Assembly: GCF_019207085.1 (NCBI RefSeq)
Contig: NZ_JAATOM010000022.1
Coordinates: 1-64,000, forward strand
Length of the DNA stretch: 64,000 nt
DNA from: Variovorax sp. dw_308
GTDB lineage: Bacteria > Pseudomonadota > Gammaproteobacteria > Burkholderiales > Burkholderiaceae_C
Direction of reading: 5' to 3'
Part shown: piece after piece, positions 52,482 to 61,169 of the stretch
How positions within the stretch are numbered: the stretch's first letter is position 1
How the letters are laid out: each line of letters opens with the position of its first letter
Translations under genes and position numbers: made by a program
The notes under the pieces: model-generated
Database searches by the model: none
Told to the model about the DNA's origin: nothing
What the model saw: only the letters and a program-made list of their open reading frames with translations

Positions 52482-53111
52482 TCAAGCCGTCGACTTGAGG
52501 TACGCCGGAGCCTGCACCTGGTTCTCATACGCCCCGTATCGAACGGATGAGGGGTAGTACTCCGCCGCAAACTGCACCTTTCCGGCGGCATCGTCACCGG
52601 CTGTACGGGCGATAAAGGCCAGCATGAGGTCGATGCCCGCCGAGACGCCTGCGGATGACCAGACGCCTCCGTCTTCGACGTAGCGCTGCTCGACCACCTC
52701 CACATCGCCCAGCGTGCGCAGCCGGTCGAGCGAGCCCCAGTGGGTGGTGGCTCTCTTTCCGGAAAGAAGTCCGGCGGCGTGGAGGATGAATGCGCCAGTG
52801 CAGACCGACAGCACGGCCTTGCAAGTCCTGGCTTGGGCAGAGACGAAGTCGAGCAAGTTCGGGTTGCCGACCTCAGCGCGCGTCCCTTGGCCGCCCGGAA
52901 CCAACAAGTAATCGAGTGGCGGGCAGTCCGCGAACGAGCAGTGCGGATTGACGGACAAGCCCTTGGCGCATTGCACGGGCCCAGGGGACTCAGCAACGAG
53001 AAGACATCTGCCTGGGCCTTCGGCGACCTTGCTCCACATCGCAAGCATCTCCCAAGGCCCGACGAAATCAAGCTCCTCCACCTTGTCGAAGAGCAAGACG
53101 CCAAAGTTCAT
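52482..53111 (-). CDS. DJ-1/PfpI-family protein, isonitrile-hydratase-like
   Basis: A 209-residue member of the DJ-1/PfpI superfamily. Cys104 in LSVCTGAFILHAAGLL is the nucleophile-elbow Cys; LLVPGGQGTRAE and ATTHWGSLDRLRTL are the family blocks, closest in feel to isonitrile hydratase. The ATG at 53111 (MNFGVLLFDKVEELDF) has GGAAAG upstream; the longer start adds an unrelated leader. No partner genes nearby give a pathway. Confidence 0.85.
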   Translation of the reverse strand: MNFGVLLFDKVEELDFVGPWEMLAMWSKVAEGPGRCLLVAESPGPVQCAKGLSVNPHCSFADCPPLDYLLVPGGQGTRAEVGNPNLLDFVSAQARTCKAVLSVCTGAFILHAAGLLSGKRATTHWGSLDRLRTLGDVEVVEQRYVEDGGVWSSAGVSAGIDLMLAFIARTAGDDAAGKVQFAAEYYPSSVRYGAYENQVQAPAYLKSTA

Positions 53112-53273
53112 TGAAGCCTTTCCGGGCGCTTTCGCGCCACAGCAGACGAAGGGAGCGAAGGGCCGCCGACGGACGGCTCCAGTCTCTTTCAAATCTAGCA
53201 GTGCATGGTTTCGCGGGCAATCATCACGCCGACGTGCGAGAAGTTCAAAGGCACCGTTCCCGGCAGCGTGCGC

Positions 53274-54056
53274 CTACCAGAGCCGCGCCAACGGGAGTAC
53301 CACGCCTGCGAAGAGCGAGGTCGTGGCAGGTCGCGGCCGCAGCGCGCGTGAAAGTCCCATGTCGAAAGTCAAGGTCTTGCTCGGACTGAAGGTCAGGGCA
53401 CAGAGCAACTGAAGGCCGTTGTCCGCGCCGGCGCGGTGCGTGCCGGAGACTTCGCCGAGCATGCCCCAGTGCTGCGACAAGTTCACCGAGAACGCGCTCG
53501 CCCCGCCGAGTTGCGTGTGCGAGGTGCCTGGGTCGACCAGACCCAATTGCGTGAGATTCAGGTTGGCGTCCAGGTGGACCGGACCGAAGTCCTGGCTGTA
53601 GATCGCGTTGACGTCGTAGTCGGCCCTGCCGCTACCCAGGGGATCCTTGGCCGTCGGCAGCTTGACGTTGAACTCCAGGCCGAAAGCCGTCGCCTTGTCG
53701 ACGACCCAGGCACGCTTGAGCGTGATGTTCGTGTCGCCCACGCCTTCGAATCGACCGTCATCGCCCCGCGACCAGATGTAGGCGTCCCCGCCCACGAGCA
53801 GGCCCCATTCGTTGTTGAACGCCAGCTTGAAGAGATAGGGCAGGTTGCCGCGTCGCGACGCGCCGCCCGTGCCCTGGCCTCCCAACTCGAGCTCCAGCTG
53901 GCCCGGGAACGGCAGTTGCGCCGGAGTGGAGACCGAAGGACGGTAAGGGGTGATCTGCTCGTATTCGGTGCCTTCGTCTGCACGCCCGGTGCCGGCGAGC
54001 GTCATCGCCAGGATCGTGACCAGCATGGTGCCGGAGGCTGAGCGTGGGTGTGGCAT
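53274..54056 (-). CDS. Outer-membrane beta-barrel/transporter-like protein
   Basis: A 260-residue exported protein: basic start, hydrophobic signal (MLVTILAMTLAGTG) and a predicted cleavage after ADE-type sequence. The mature part is rich in alternating beta patterns with Gly and aromatics (LPYLFKLAFNNEWGLLVGGDAYIWSR is typical) and ends PLARLW with a terminal Trp. Many Burkholderiales proteins of this look are annotated as phenol MetA-pathway-type transporters. A start at 54027 is also possible. Confidence 0.6.
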   Translation of the reverse strand: MPHPRSASGTMLVTILAMTLAGTGRADEGTEYEQITPYRPSVSTPAQLPFPGQLELELGGQGTGGASRRGNLPYLFKLAFNNEWGLLVGGDAYIWSRGDDGRFEGVGDTNITLKRAWVVDKATAFGLEFNVKLPTAKDPLGSGRADYDVNAIYSQDFGPVHLDANLNLTQLGLVDPGTSHTQLGGASAFSVNLSQHWGMLGEVSGTHRAGADNGLQLLCALTFSPSKTLTFDMGLSRALRPRPATTSLFAGVVLPLARLW

Positions 54057-54138
54057 GGTACGTGTCGTGGCGGCAGCGCAGGTCGAGCGCATTCTCTCCG
54101 GCGCAACCGCTACGGCGTCCGGGTCCGAATCACCATCT

Positions 54139-54360
54139 GCCGATCTCGAAGCCAATGGCCTCGTCACGCGGCAGCGCGACGTCGCGGACGAACGGCGCGT
54201 GCACGTCACGCTGAGCGCGGCCGGGCGCAAGCTCAAGGCCAGGGCAGCGAACGTGCCGGCCTGCCTGCTGGCCGCGAGCGAGTGCTCCATCGACGAACTG
54301 GTCGGGCTCACGCGGCAGCTCCAGTCATTGCGCGACCGCATCAGGGCGGCCGCCGCCTAG
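54139..54360 (+). pseudogene. ohrR remnant (MarR family, N-terminal half missing)
   Basis: From about 54145 the frame reads LEANGLVTRQRDVADERRVHV then TLSAAG, the wing of an OhrR/MarR regulator, and continues through the C-terminal dimer helix (SIDELVGLTRQLQSLRDR). Everything upstream in that frame is unlike a regulator: the dimer and recognition helices with the redox-sensing Cys are absent. It abuts ohr, where ohrR normally lies. It reads as a 5' deletion with a junction near 54139. Confidence 0.7.
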
Positions 54361-54424
54361 GTTTTCTCCCAGCGCTTCGCCAATGAAGCATTTTTCTTTC
54401 ACCCACCCCAAGGAACGACACGAC

Positions 54425-54850
54425 ATGACCACCGCACTCGACAAGGTTCTCTACACCGCTGAAGCCCACACCACCGGCGGCCGCGACGGCGCCGGCAAAT
54501 CCAGCGACGGCGCCATCGACGTCAAGCTGAGTTCGCCCGGTTCGGGCAAGCCGGGCACGAACCCCGAGCAGCTCTTCGCAGTCGGCTATGCCGCCTGCTT
54601 CATCGGCGCCATGAAGGCGGTCGGCCCGAAGATCAGCGTCAAGGTGCCGGACGACGTGGCGATCGACTCCAAGGTCTCGCTCGGCCCGATCAACGGCGGC
54701 GCCGCCTACGGCATCGCGGTCACGCTGGGCATCACGCTGCCCGGCCTGGACGACGCGCAGAAGAAGCTGCTGGTCGAAACCGCGCACAAGGTCTGCCCCT
54801 ATTCGAACGCCACCCGTGGCAACATCGACGTGAACCTCGAAATCGTCTGA
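54425..54850 (+). CDS. ohr: Organic hydroperoxide resistance protein, OsmC/Ohr family
   Basis: A 141-residue peroxidase of organic hydroperoxides. The two redox Cys are Cys58 in GYAACFIGAM and Cys124 in HKVCPYSNATRGN; LYTAEAHTTGGRDG is the N-terminal signature. The ATG at 54425 has AAGGAA upstream. Its usual repressor OhrR is only a remnant just upstream, so expression may be constitutive or taken over by another regulator. A terminator follows. Confidence 0.95.
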   Translation: MTTALDKVLYTAEAHTTGGRDGAGKSSDGAIDVKLSSPGSGKPGTNPEQLFAVGYAACFIGAMKAVGPKISVKVPDDVAIDSKVSLGPINGGAAYGIAVTLGITLPGLDDAQKKLLVETAHKVCPYSNATRGNIDVNLEIV

Positions 54851-54868
54851 TCTTCAACTGATTTCGGC

Positions 54869-54907
54869 GCCCCGGCCGTCGCCCTCGAGGCGGCCGGGGC
54901 TTTTTTT
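54869..54907 (+). terminator. ohr rho-independent terminator
   Basis: Stem gccccggccg (54869-54878) pairs with cggccggggc (54891-54900), with a 12-base loop, followed by seven T. It lies 18 bases after the ohr stop. Confidence 0.9.
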
Positions 54908-55033
54908 CGAGCGCTGCCCTCAAGGGTGCGCGGATGCGACCTCGCAATCAAGCGCAGGGCAAGGCGATCCAACGCCGTCATGCGTTTGATTGCGAAGTCG
55001 TATAAGGTTCGGGGCCATCGCGGAGACCACCCC

Positions 55034-56134
55034 ATGACCACCACCCTGCTCGCCCGCAAGGACGCCTTGCCCACCGCGCGCCTGCGCACCAGCGCGGACG
55101 TGCCGCTGGCAGAAGGCCAAGTCCGGGTCCGCATCGACACCTTCGCCCTCACGTCCAACAACATCACCCACGCCGCCTTCGGCGCGGCGATGAGCTACTG
55201 GAACTTCTTTCCGAGCGGGGAGGATGGCTGGGGCGTGATCCCGGTGTGGGGCTTCGGCACCGTGGTGCAGTCGCTGAACCCGGGCGTGGCCGTGGGCGAG
55301 CGCCTCTACGGCTACTTCCCGATGGCCGACCAGGTGGTGCTGCAGGCCGACCGGCTCAAGCCCGAAAGCTTCGTCGATGCCGCGCCGCACCGGGCCGAAC
55401 TGCACGGCGTCTACAACCGCTACATGCGCTGCAGCGCAGATCCGATCTACACCGCCGACAGCGAGGACGTGCAGGCGCTGCTGCGCCCGCTGTTCACCAC
55501 CTCATGGCTGATCGACGACTTCCTGGCGGAGAACGACTTCTTCGGCGCGGACACGGTGCTGCTGTCCAGCGCATCGAGCAAGACGGCCTACGGCACCGCC
55601 TTCATGCTGGCGCAGCGCGAGGGCATCGAGGTGATCGGGTTGACCTCGCCCGGCAACAAGCTGTTCTGCGAAAGCCTGGGCTGCTACAGCCGCGTGGTCG
55701 GCTACGACGAGCTGGACCAGATCCCGACCGACGCGGCCTGCGTGTACGTCGACTTCGCCGGCAACGCGGCCTTCCGGCTGGAGGTCCACACGCGCTTCGT
55801 CAACCTGAAGTTCAGCAGCTCGATCGGCGGCACGCATGTGGAGCAACTGGGCGGCGCGAAGAACCTGCCCGGGCCCAAGGCGACGCTCTTCTTCGCACAG
55901 GCGCAGATCAAGAAGCGCAGCGAGGACTGGGGCGCCGCGGAACTCAACCGCAAGCTGCTGGAGGCCTGGCACGAGTTCACCACGCAGGTGACCGATCCGG
56001 CGGGTCCCTGGCTGGTGGCCGACCATCATCGCGGCCCCGACGGCGTGCACGCGGCCTACCTGGAGGTGCTCGGCGGCAAGAGCCATCCGCGCGTAGGGCA
56101 CATGCTGTCGTTGATCAAACCGGCGGCGACCTGA
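55034..56134 (+). CDS. DUF2855 family protein (MDR-like fold)
   Basis: A 366-residue protein of the DUF2855 group, which resembles zinc-independent medium-chain dehydrogenases. It has an N-terminal barrel-like part (VRVRIDTFALTSNNITHAAFG, WGVIPVWGFGTVVQS), and a Rossmann-like part (LLSSASSKTAYGTAFMLAQREGIEVIGLTS). The start at 55034 has GGAGACCA upstream. No partner is adjacent; the family has no proven reaction. It overlaps the convergent mutarotase gene by 20 bases. Confidence 0.8.
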   Translation: MTTTLLARKDALPTARLRTSADVPLAEGQVRVRIDTFALTSNNITHAAFGAAMSYWNFFPSGEDGWGVIPVWGFGTVVQSLNPGVAVGERLYGYFPMADQVVLQADRLKPESFVDAAPHRAELHGVYNRYMRCSADPIYTADSEDVQALLRPLFTTSWLIDDFLAENDFFGADTVLLSSASSKTAYGTAFMLAQREGIEVIGLTSPGNKLFCESLGCYSRVVGYDELDQIPTDAACVYVDFAGNAAFRLEVHTRFVNLKFSSSIGGTHVEQLGGAKNLPGPKATLFFAQAQIKKRSEDWGAAELNRKLLEAWHEFTTQVTDPAGPWLVADHHRGPDGVHAAYLEVLGGKSHPRVGHMLSLIKPAAT

Positions 56135-56459
56135 AGTCGAACACCTTCTTCAGTTCGATCCACTTGCTGCCGGCCGGCGTCCACGGCGTGGGCGCCTGGA
56201 ACTTCCACATGAGCGCCTCCCAGTCGACTAGCACCGGATCGGACTCGCTCGCCGCCTGCATGCGCGCCGCGTCGTAGACCGCATCGTCGGTGTGCATCAC
56301 CATGACCATGCGCGTGCCGAGCCGGTAGATCTTCATCTCCGACACGCCGTGGCGCCGCAGGTGCGCCTGCACCTCGGGCCACACGGCGCGGTGGTGCGCC
56401 TCGTACTCGGCAATGAGCGCCGGGTCGTCCTTCAGGTCGAGTGCGAGGACGTGCTGCAT
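56115..56459 (-). CDS. L-rhamnose/L-fucose mutarotase
   Basis: A 114-residue small enzyme that interconverts alpha and beta anomers. HHRAVWPEVQAHLRRHGVSEMKIYRLGTRMVMVMHT is the RhaM-type core. It is the last gene of the sugar ABC operon, 14 bases after the binding protein, and so would speed entry of the imported sugar into the pathway. Sequence alone cannot tell rhamnose from fucose. Confidence 0.88.
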   Translation of the reverse strand: MQHVLALDLKDDPALIAEYEAHHRAVWPEVQAHLRRHGVSEMKIYRLGTRMVMVMHTDDAVYDAARMQAASESDPVLVDWEALMWKFQAPTPWTPAGSKWIELKKVFDFRSPPV

Positions 56460-56473
56460 GGCCTGGTCGCGGT

Positions 56474-57412
56474 TCAGTCGTACAGGACCGCGGCGATCTT
56501 CGGATCGGCGATGTTGCTCTTGTCGTACCAGTAGAAGCCGGTGTCGATCACCTTCGGCAAGGTCTCGCCCTTCAGCGCCTTCACCGCCGCCTCGACCGTC
56601 TTGTAGCCGATGCCCACCGGGTTCTGCGTGATCGCCCCGGCCATGGTGCCGTCCTTGATCGCGTCCTTCTGCTGCTTGCCCGAGTCGTAGCCGACGATGA
56701 CGATCTTGCGCTTGGTCTCCTTGGCTGCATTGACCACGCCAATGGCCGAGCCCTCGTTGGCGCCGAACATGCCCTTCAAGTTGGGCGAGGCCTGCAGGAT
56801 CGACTTGGCGATCTCGGTGGACTTGAGCTGGTCGCCGCCGCCGTATTGGACGCTGACGATCTTGATGTTCGGGTAGGTCGACTTCATGCGATCGACGAAG
56901 CCGTCACGCCGGTCGACGCCGGTGCGGCTGGTCTGGTCATGCACCACCAGCGCCACTTCGCCGGACTTGCCGATCAGCTCGGCCATCTTGTCCGCGGCCA
57001 ACGCTGCGGCCGCCTTGTTGTCGGTGGTGGCGGTGGTCACGGGGATGTCGCTGTCTACGCCCGAGTCGAACGCGACCACCGGGATCTTCGCGGCCTGCGC
57101 CTTCTTCAGCAGCGGGATCGCGGCCTTGCTGTCGAGCGCGGCAAAGCCCAGCGCCTGGGGCTTCTTGGCGAGCGCGGCGGACAGCATGTCGATCTGCTTG
57201 TCGACCATCGCCTCGGTCTCGGGGCCTTCGAAGGTGACCTTGACCTTGTAGTCCTTCGCGGCCTGGTCGGCGCCCTGCTTCACCGCTTGCCAGAACTGGT
57301 GCTGGAAGCCCTTGGACACCAGCGGGATGTAGACCTCTTGCGCCATCGCTACGCCGCTCAGGCCGAGGGATGCGGCCAGCACCGCGGCGATGTTCACTGC
57401 TCTTCTCTTCAT
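56474..57412 (-). CDS. Sugar ABC transporter, periplasmic binding protein
   Basis: A 312-residue periplasmic binding protein of the ribose/rhamnose type (CUT2). The signal peptide is cleaved after about Ala24 (VAMA|QEVYIP). The two-domain fold is shown by FWQAVKQGADQAAKDY, AAIPLLKKAQAAKIPVVAFDSGV, and GMFGANEGSAIGVVNA near the hinge. It is followed by the mutarotase and preceded, after a palindrome, by the permease. The operon is for a deoxy-hexose such as fucose or rhamnose by context. Confidence 0.92.
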   Translation of the reverse strand: MKRRAVNIAAVLAASLGLSGVAMAQEVYIPLVSKGFQHQFWQAVKQGADQAAKDYKVKVTFEGPETEAMVDKQIDMLSAALAKKPQALGFAALDSKAAIPLLKKAQAAKIPVVAFDSGVDSDIPVTTATTDNKAAAALAADKMAELIGKSGEVALVVHDQTSRTGVDRRDGFVDRMKSTYPNIKIVSVQYGGGDQLKSTEIAKSILQASPNLKGMFGANEGSAIGVVNAAKETKRKIVIVGYDSGKQQKDAIKDGTMAGAITQNPVGIGYKTVEAAVKALKGETLPKVIDTGFYWYDKSNIADPKIAAVLYD

Positions 57413-57455
57413 GCTTCGTGTCTCCGTTGGGTTAAGGATTCGATATGCACAGGCC

Positions 57456-57580
57456 CCGAAGACGTGAAGAAATCGTAGCGAGCGCCCCGAGGTCGCGCCG
57501 AGGACCGGAACCGTATATCAATACGGTGAGGACCGGAGGTGCGAGATCGGGACGCGCAGTAGATTTATTCACGTCTTCGG
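57456..57580. repeat. 125-bp palindromic element at the permease/binding-protein junction
   Basis: Outer arms ccgaagacgtgaagaaatc (57456-57474) and gatttattcacgtcttcgg (57562-57580) are inverted copies, 18 of 19 matched. Between them are a central accgtat-atca-atacggt stem (57510-57527), two copies of gaggaccgg and partly complementary GC-rich arms, so the whole can fold as one long hairpin. The right arm includes the last codons and stop of the permease gene. It has no open frame. Confidence 0.65.
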
Positions 57581-58593
57581 CGCAGGATGTCCATGTAGAC
57601 GGCCAGGATGATGATGACGCCGGTCACCACCGTCTGCCACTCCTGCGCCACCGACATGATGCGCAGTCCGTTGGTCAGCACGCTCATGATGAACGCGCCG
57701 ATGATGGTGCCGATGATGGTGCCCGTGCCCCCGCTGAGCGAGGTGCCGCCAATGACCACGGCCGCAATTGCGTCCAGTTCGTAGCCTTGCCCCAGCGCCG
57801 GCTGCGCCGAGTTGAGGCGCGAGGCGATCAGCAGGCCGGCGATGCCGCAGATCGCGCCGCTCACCGAATACACCACGATCTTCCAGAAGTCGACGTTCAC
57901 GCCCGACAGGCGCACCGCCTCCTCGTTGCTGCCCAGCGCGAATGTGTAGCGGCCCAGCACGGACTTGTTGAGCACGATGCTCGCGACCACCGCCACGATG
58001 AACAGGATCAGCACCGCGTTCGGAATGGGCAGCGCCGGGATCAGGTCGCCGATCAGTGACTCCTGCGAGATGTAGGTGAAGCCCGGCGTGTCGTTGAAGT
58101 AGATCGGCTTGGTGCCCGAGATGACCAGCGACAGGCCCTTGAGCAGCATCATCATCCCGAGCGTCGCGATGAAGGGCGGCACCTTGAGCTTGGCGATCAG
58201 CACGCCCGACGTGAAGCCGCACAGCGCGCCGAAGAGGATCGCGGCGGCAACACCCAACGCGAGCGGCAAGCCCCAGTAGGTGAGCACCACGCCCGCCATC
58301 ACCGCGCAGAAGGTCATCATCGTGCCCACCGACAGGTCGATGCCGCCGGTGACGATCACGAAGGTGCAGGCGATCGCCAGCACGCCGTTCACGGCCGTGG
58401 CCTGCAGGATCGCGACCATGTTGTCGGTCTGCATGAAGTTCGACGAGGCGAAGCTGAAGAAGATCATCAGCACCAGCAGGCTCGCGAAGGCCAGCAGCTT
58501 CTGCCGCGTGGCCGGTCGGAACAGGCGGGCCGCGATGCCCGATGAAGGTGTGGCGGGGGGCGAGGAAGCAGTGGTGGTGGGGTTGTTAGCCAT
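57565..58593 (-). CDS. Sugar ABC transporter, permease
   Basis: A 342-residue membrane protein of the ribose-type (RbsC) family with about eight to ten hydrophobic segments. The conserved ATPase-contact loop GTSLSGGTGTIIGTIIGAFI lies near the C-terminus. Its last codons fall in the inverted repeat described at 57456-57580. It starts nine bases after the ATPase stop. Confidence 0.93.
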   Translation of the reverse strand: MANNPTTTASSPPATPSSGIAARLFRPATRQKLLAFASLLVLMIFFSFASSNFMQTDNMVAILQATAVNGVLAIACTFVIVTGGIDLSVGTMMTFCAVMAGVVLTYWGLPLALGVAAAILFGALCGFTSGVLIAKLKVPPFIATLGMMMLLKGLSLVISGTKPIYFNDTPGFTYISQESLIGDLIPALPIPNAVLILFIVAVVASIVLNKSVLGRYTFALGSNEEAVRLSGVNVDFWKIVVYSVSGAICGIAGLLIASRLNSAQPALGQGYELDAIAAVVIGGTSLSGGTGTIIGTIIGAFIMSVLTNGLRIMSVAQEWQTVVTGVIIILAVYMDILRRRRE

Positions 58594-58602
58594 GGAAACG
58601 CT

Positions 58603-60117
58603 TCAGGCGGCGGTGGTCGTGCTTTCGCGCAGGGTGGCCAGGTGCATGATCTTTTCCTGCGTGGCCTCGTGGGCCTTCAGTTCGCCGGTGATGCGGCCCT
58701 CGCACATCACCAGGATGCGGTGGCTCATCCGCAGCACCTCGGGCAGTTCCGAGGAAATCATCACGATCGCCTTGCCCTGCGCGGCGAGCGCGTTGAGCAG
58801 CTTGTAGATCTCGCTCTTGGCGCCGACGTCGATGCCGCGCGTGGGCTCGTCGAAGAACAGGATGTCGCAGTCGCGCAGCAGCCACTTGGCAATCACGATC
58901 TTCTGCTGGTTGCCGCCCGACAGCAGGCGCACCAACTGCTGCACCGATGGGGTCTTGATGCTGAGCTGCCGGACGTAGTCCTTCGCGGTCTTCCCGATCG
59001 CGCCTTGGTCGATGAACATGCCGGCGCGGGTGAAGCGCCTGAGGCTGGCCAGCGCCACGTTGGTCTCGACATCGAGTCCCGTGGCCAGGCCGAAATGCTT
59101 GCGGTCTTCCGACAGGTAGCCGATGCCGTGGCCCACTGCGTCCTGCGGCGAGTGGATGGTCACGCGCTTGCCGTGCACCTCGATTTCGCCGGCATCGATG
59201 GGGTCGGCGCCGAACACGGCGCGCGCCACCTCCGTACGGCCTGCGCCCATGAGGCCGGCAAAGCCGAGGATCTCGCCCTTGCGCAGCGTGAAGCCCACGT
59301 CCTTGATGGCGGCGCCGCGCCGCAGGCCCCTGACCGCCAGCACGACCGGGTTGGCCGAGGTGTCCGGGATGTCCGGCACTTCCTGGCTCAGCTCGCGGCC
59401 GACCATCATGCTGATGATCGACTGCATCGGCGTGGTGGCCATCGGCACGGTGGCGATGTACTGGCCGTCGCGCATGATCGTCACGCGGTCGGCGATCTGG
59501 CGCAGCTCGTCCATCTTGTGCGAGATGTAAACGATGCCCACGCCCTCGGCCTGCAACTGGCGCACGACGCGAAACAGCTCCTCGATCTCGGCGTTGTTCA
59601 ACGCGGCGGTCGGCTCATCCATGATCAGCACGCGCGAGTCGAAGGAGAGCGCCTTGGCAATCTCGACCATCTGCTGCTTCGCCACCGTGAGGTCGCCGAC
59701 CTGCGTGCGCGGGTCGAGCTTCAGGTGCAGGCGCTGGAAGATCGTGTCGGCCTTGGCGTTGAGCGCGTCCTCGTCGAGGAACACGCCGAAGCGCCCGCGC
59801 GGCTCGCGGCCGATGAAGATGTTCTGCGCGGCGCTCAGGTGGTTCATCAGGTTGAGTTCCTGATGCACGATGCCGATGCCCAGCGCCTGTGCGGCACGTG
59901 GACTCTCGACGTCGACGGGCTTGCCGTCGACGAGGATTTCGCCTTCGTCCTTGCGGTAGACGCCGGCCAGCACCTTCATCAGCGTCGACTTGCCCGCGCC
60001 GTTCTCGCCCATGAGCGCATGCACTTCGCCGGGCAGCAACTCGAACTGCGCGCGGTCAAGGGCGCGCACGCCGGGGAAGGACTTGCTGAGGTTGCGGATG
60101 ACGACGATGGGGGTCAT
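58603..60117 (-). CDS. Sugar ABC transporter, ATP-binding protein (two NBDs)
   Basis: A 504-residue tandem ATPase of the ribose/CUT2 family. NBD1 has Walker A GENGAGKST (about 39-47) and Walker B VLIMDEPTAAL; NBD2 has a degenerate P-loop (GLMGAGRTE) and an intact signature LSGGNQQK and DEPTRGIDVG, as usual for RbsA relatives. The start at 60117 overlaps the lactonase stop by four bases. Confidence 0.95.
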   Translation of the reverse strand: MTPIVVIRNLSKSFPGVRALDRAQFELLPGEVHALMGENGAGKSTLMKVLAGVYRKDEGEILVDGKPVDVESPRAAQALGIGIVHQELNLMNHLSAAQNIFIGREPRGRFGVFLDEDALNAKADTIFQRLHLKLDPRTQVGDLTVAKQQMVEIAKALSFDSRVLIMDEPTAALNNAEIEELFRVVRQLQAEGVGIVYISHKMDELRQIADRVTIMRDGQYIATVPMATTPMQSIISMMVGRELSQEVPDIPDTSANPVVLAVRGLRRGAAIKDVGFTLRKGEILGFAGLMGAGRTEVARAVFGADPIDAGEIEVHGKRVTIHSPQDAVGHGIGYLSEDRKHFGLATGLDVETNVALASLRRFTRAGMFIDQGAIGKTAKDYVRQLSIKTPSVQQLVRLLSGGNQQKIVIAKWLLRDCDILFFDEPTRGIDVGAKSEIYKLLNALAAQGKAIVMISSELPEVLRMSHRILVMCEGRITGELKAHEATQEKIMHLATLRESTTTAA

Positions 60118-61055
60118 TCGGGAATCTGCTCGCTGCGCACCGATGTGCGAGCAGCACCTTGGGGCGACCGGGCCGCCGGTCGGGGCTCTGCGCTCATCTC
60201 CATGCCGTAGAAACAAGCAGCCGTGCCGTGCCAGACCCGCGCTTGCTCGTCGGGCGACAGTTCGTCGATCAGGCTGTCGGCCACGTTGATCCAGTTCGCA
60301 TAGTCGCTTGCAAGGTTGAGCACGGGCCAGTCGCTGCCCCACATGAGGCGCTCGGGGCCGAAGCAATGGATCAGGTGATCCCACACAGGCCGCAATTCCG
60401 TAGTGCCGGCACCTTCGGGTGCCTCGGTGAGCAGGCCGGAGAACTTGCAACTCACAAGAGGGTACGCGGCCAGTTCAGTCATCCGACGGCGCCACTGGCC
60501 GACCCAATCGGCATCCCAGCCTTCCACCAACGGCGGCTTGGCGGCATGGTCGATCACCACCGGCAGCTCGGGCCAGGATTCGACGAAACGCAGCAGCGCG
60601 CCCAGGTGTTGCGGCTTGACCAGTGCATCGAAGCGCAGGCCCAGGCGCTGCATCGTGCGGACCGTGTCGGCATGCGGCGCATGGGCGATCCAGTCGGGGT
60701 CGGCAAGGTCCTGCAGCATCGGCCGCACGCCTTTCAGGTGCGGATGCCACTCGGCCCAGCGCGCCAGCGTGGAGGCCGATTCGGCACGGCCCAGGTCGAC
60801 CCAACCCACCACGCCGCCGATGAAGCCGGTGGACTCGGCGAGGGCCAGCATGAAGTCGGTCTCTGCTTCGCTCGGCGCGGCCTGCACCAGCACGGTCTGC
60901 GTGACGTGATGGACCTGCAAGGTGGCTTGCAGGTCCGCGGGCAGGAAGTCCCGGTACAGCGGCGCGAGCTTCGCATCGTCCGCACGCAGCCACCCGTAGT
61001 CGCCCCTCGCGGGTCGCCAGAAATGTTGATGCGCGTCAATCCGCCGGATCGTCAT
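60114..61055 (-). CDS. Amidohydrolase-family lactonase, L-fucono/rhamnono-lactonase-like
   Basis: A 313-residue TIM-barrel metal hydrolase. It opens IDAHQHFWRPARGDYGWL, the metal-binding and family signature of L-fucono-1,5-lactonase; VVIDHAAKP and MWGSDWPV carry further ligands. It would open the lactone made from the imported sugar. The first gene of the ABC operon; the partner dehydrogenase and dehydratase are not in the window. A TTG a few codons upstream is an alternative start. The C-terminal tail of about 30 residues is extra and low complexity. Confidence 0.88.
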   Translation of the reverse strand: MTIRRIDAHQHFWRPARGDYGWLRADDAKLAPLYRDFLPADLQATLQVHHVTQTVLVQAAPSEAETDFMLALAESTGFIGGVVGWVDLGRAESASTLARWAEWHPHLKGVRPMLQDLADPDWIAHAPHADTVRTMQRLGLRFDALVKPQHLGALLRFVESWPELPVVIDHAAKPPLVEGWDADWVGQWRRRMTELAAYPLVSCKFSGLLTEAPEGAGTTELRPVWDHLIHCFGPERLMWGSDWPVLNLASDYANWINVADSLIDELSPDEQARVWHGTAACFYGMEMSAEPRPAARSPQGAARTSVRSEQIPE

Positions 61056-61169
61056 GGCCGGCAAATTATTGAGGAACGCACCTCGGCGCGGGCGCTCGTT
61101 GCGCTAGGACTTACCCGCGCCGGTACGTCGGTATCGGTCAGTTCGAGGCCCACGGCGACAATCGGGCCC

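Noticed and set aside
53950..54360. A full MarR-family regulator gene
   Set aside because: Only the part after about 54139 is regulator-like; the upstream part of the frame is antisense to the outer-membrane protein gene.
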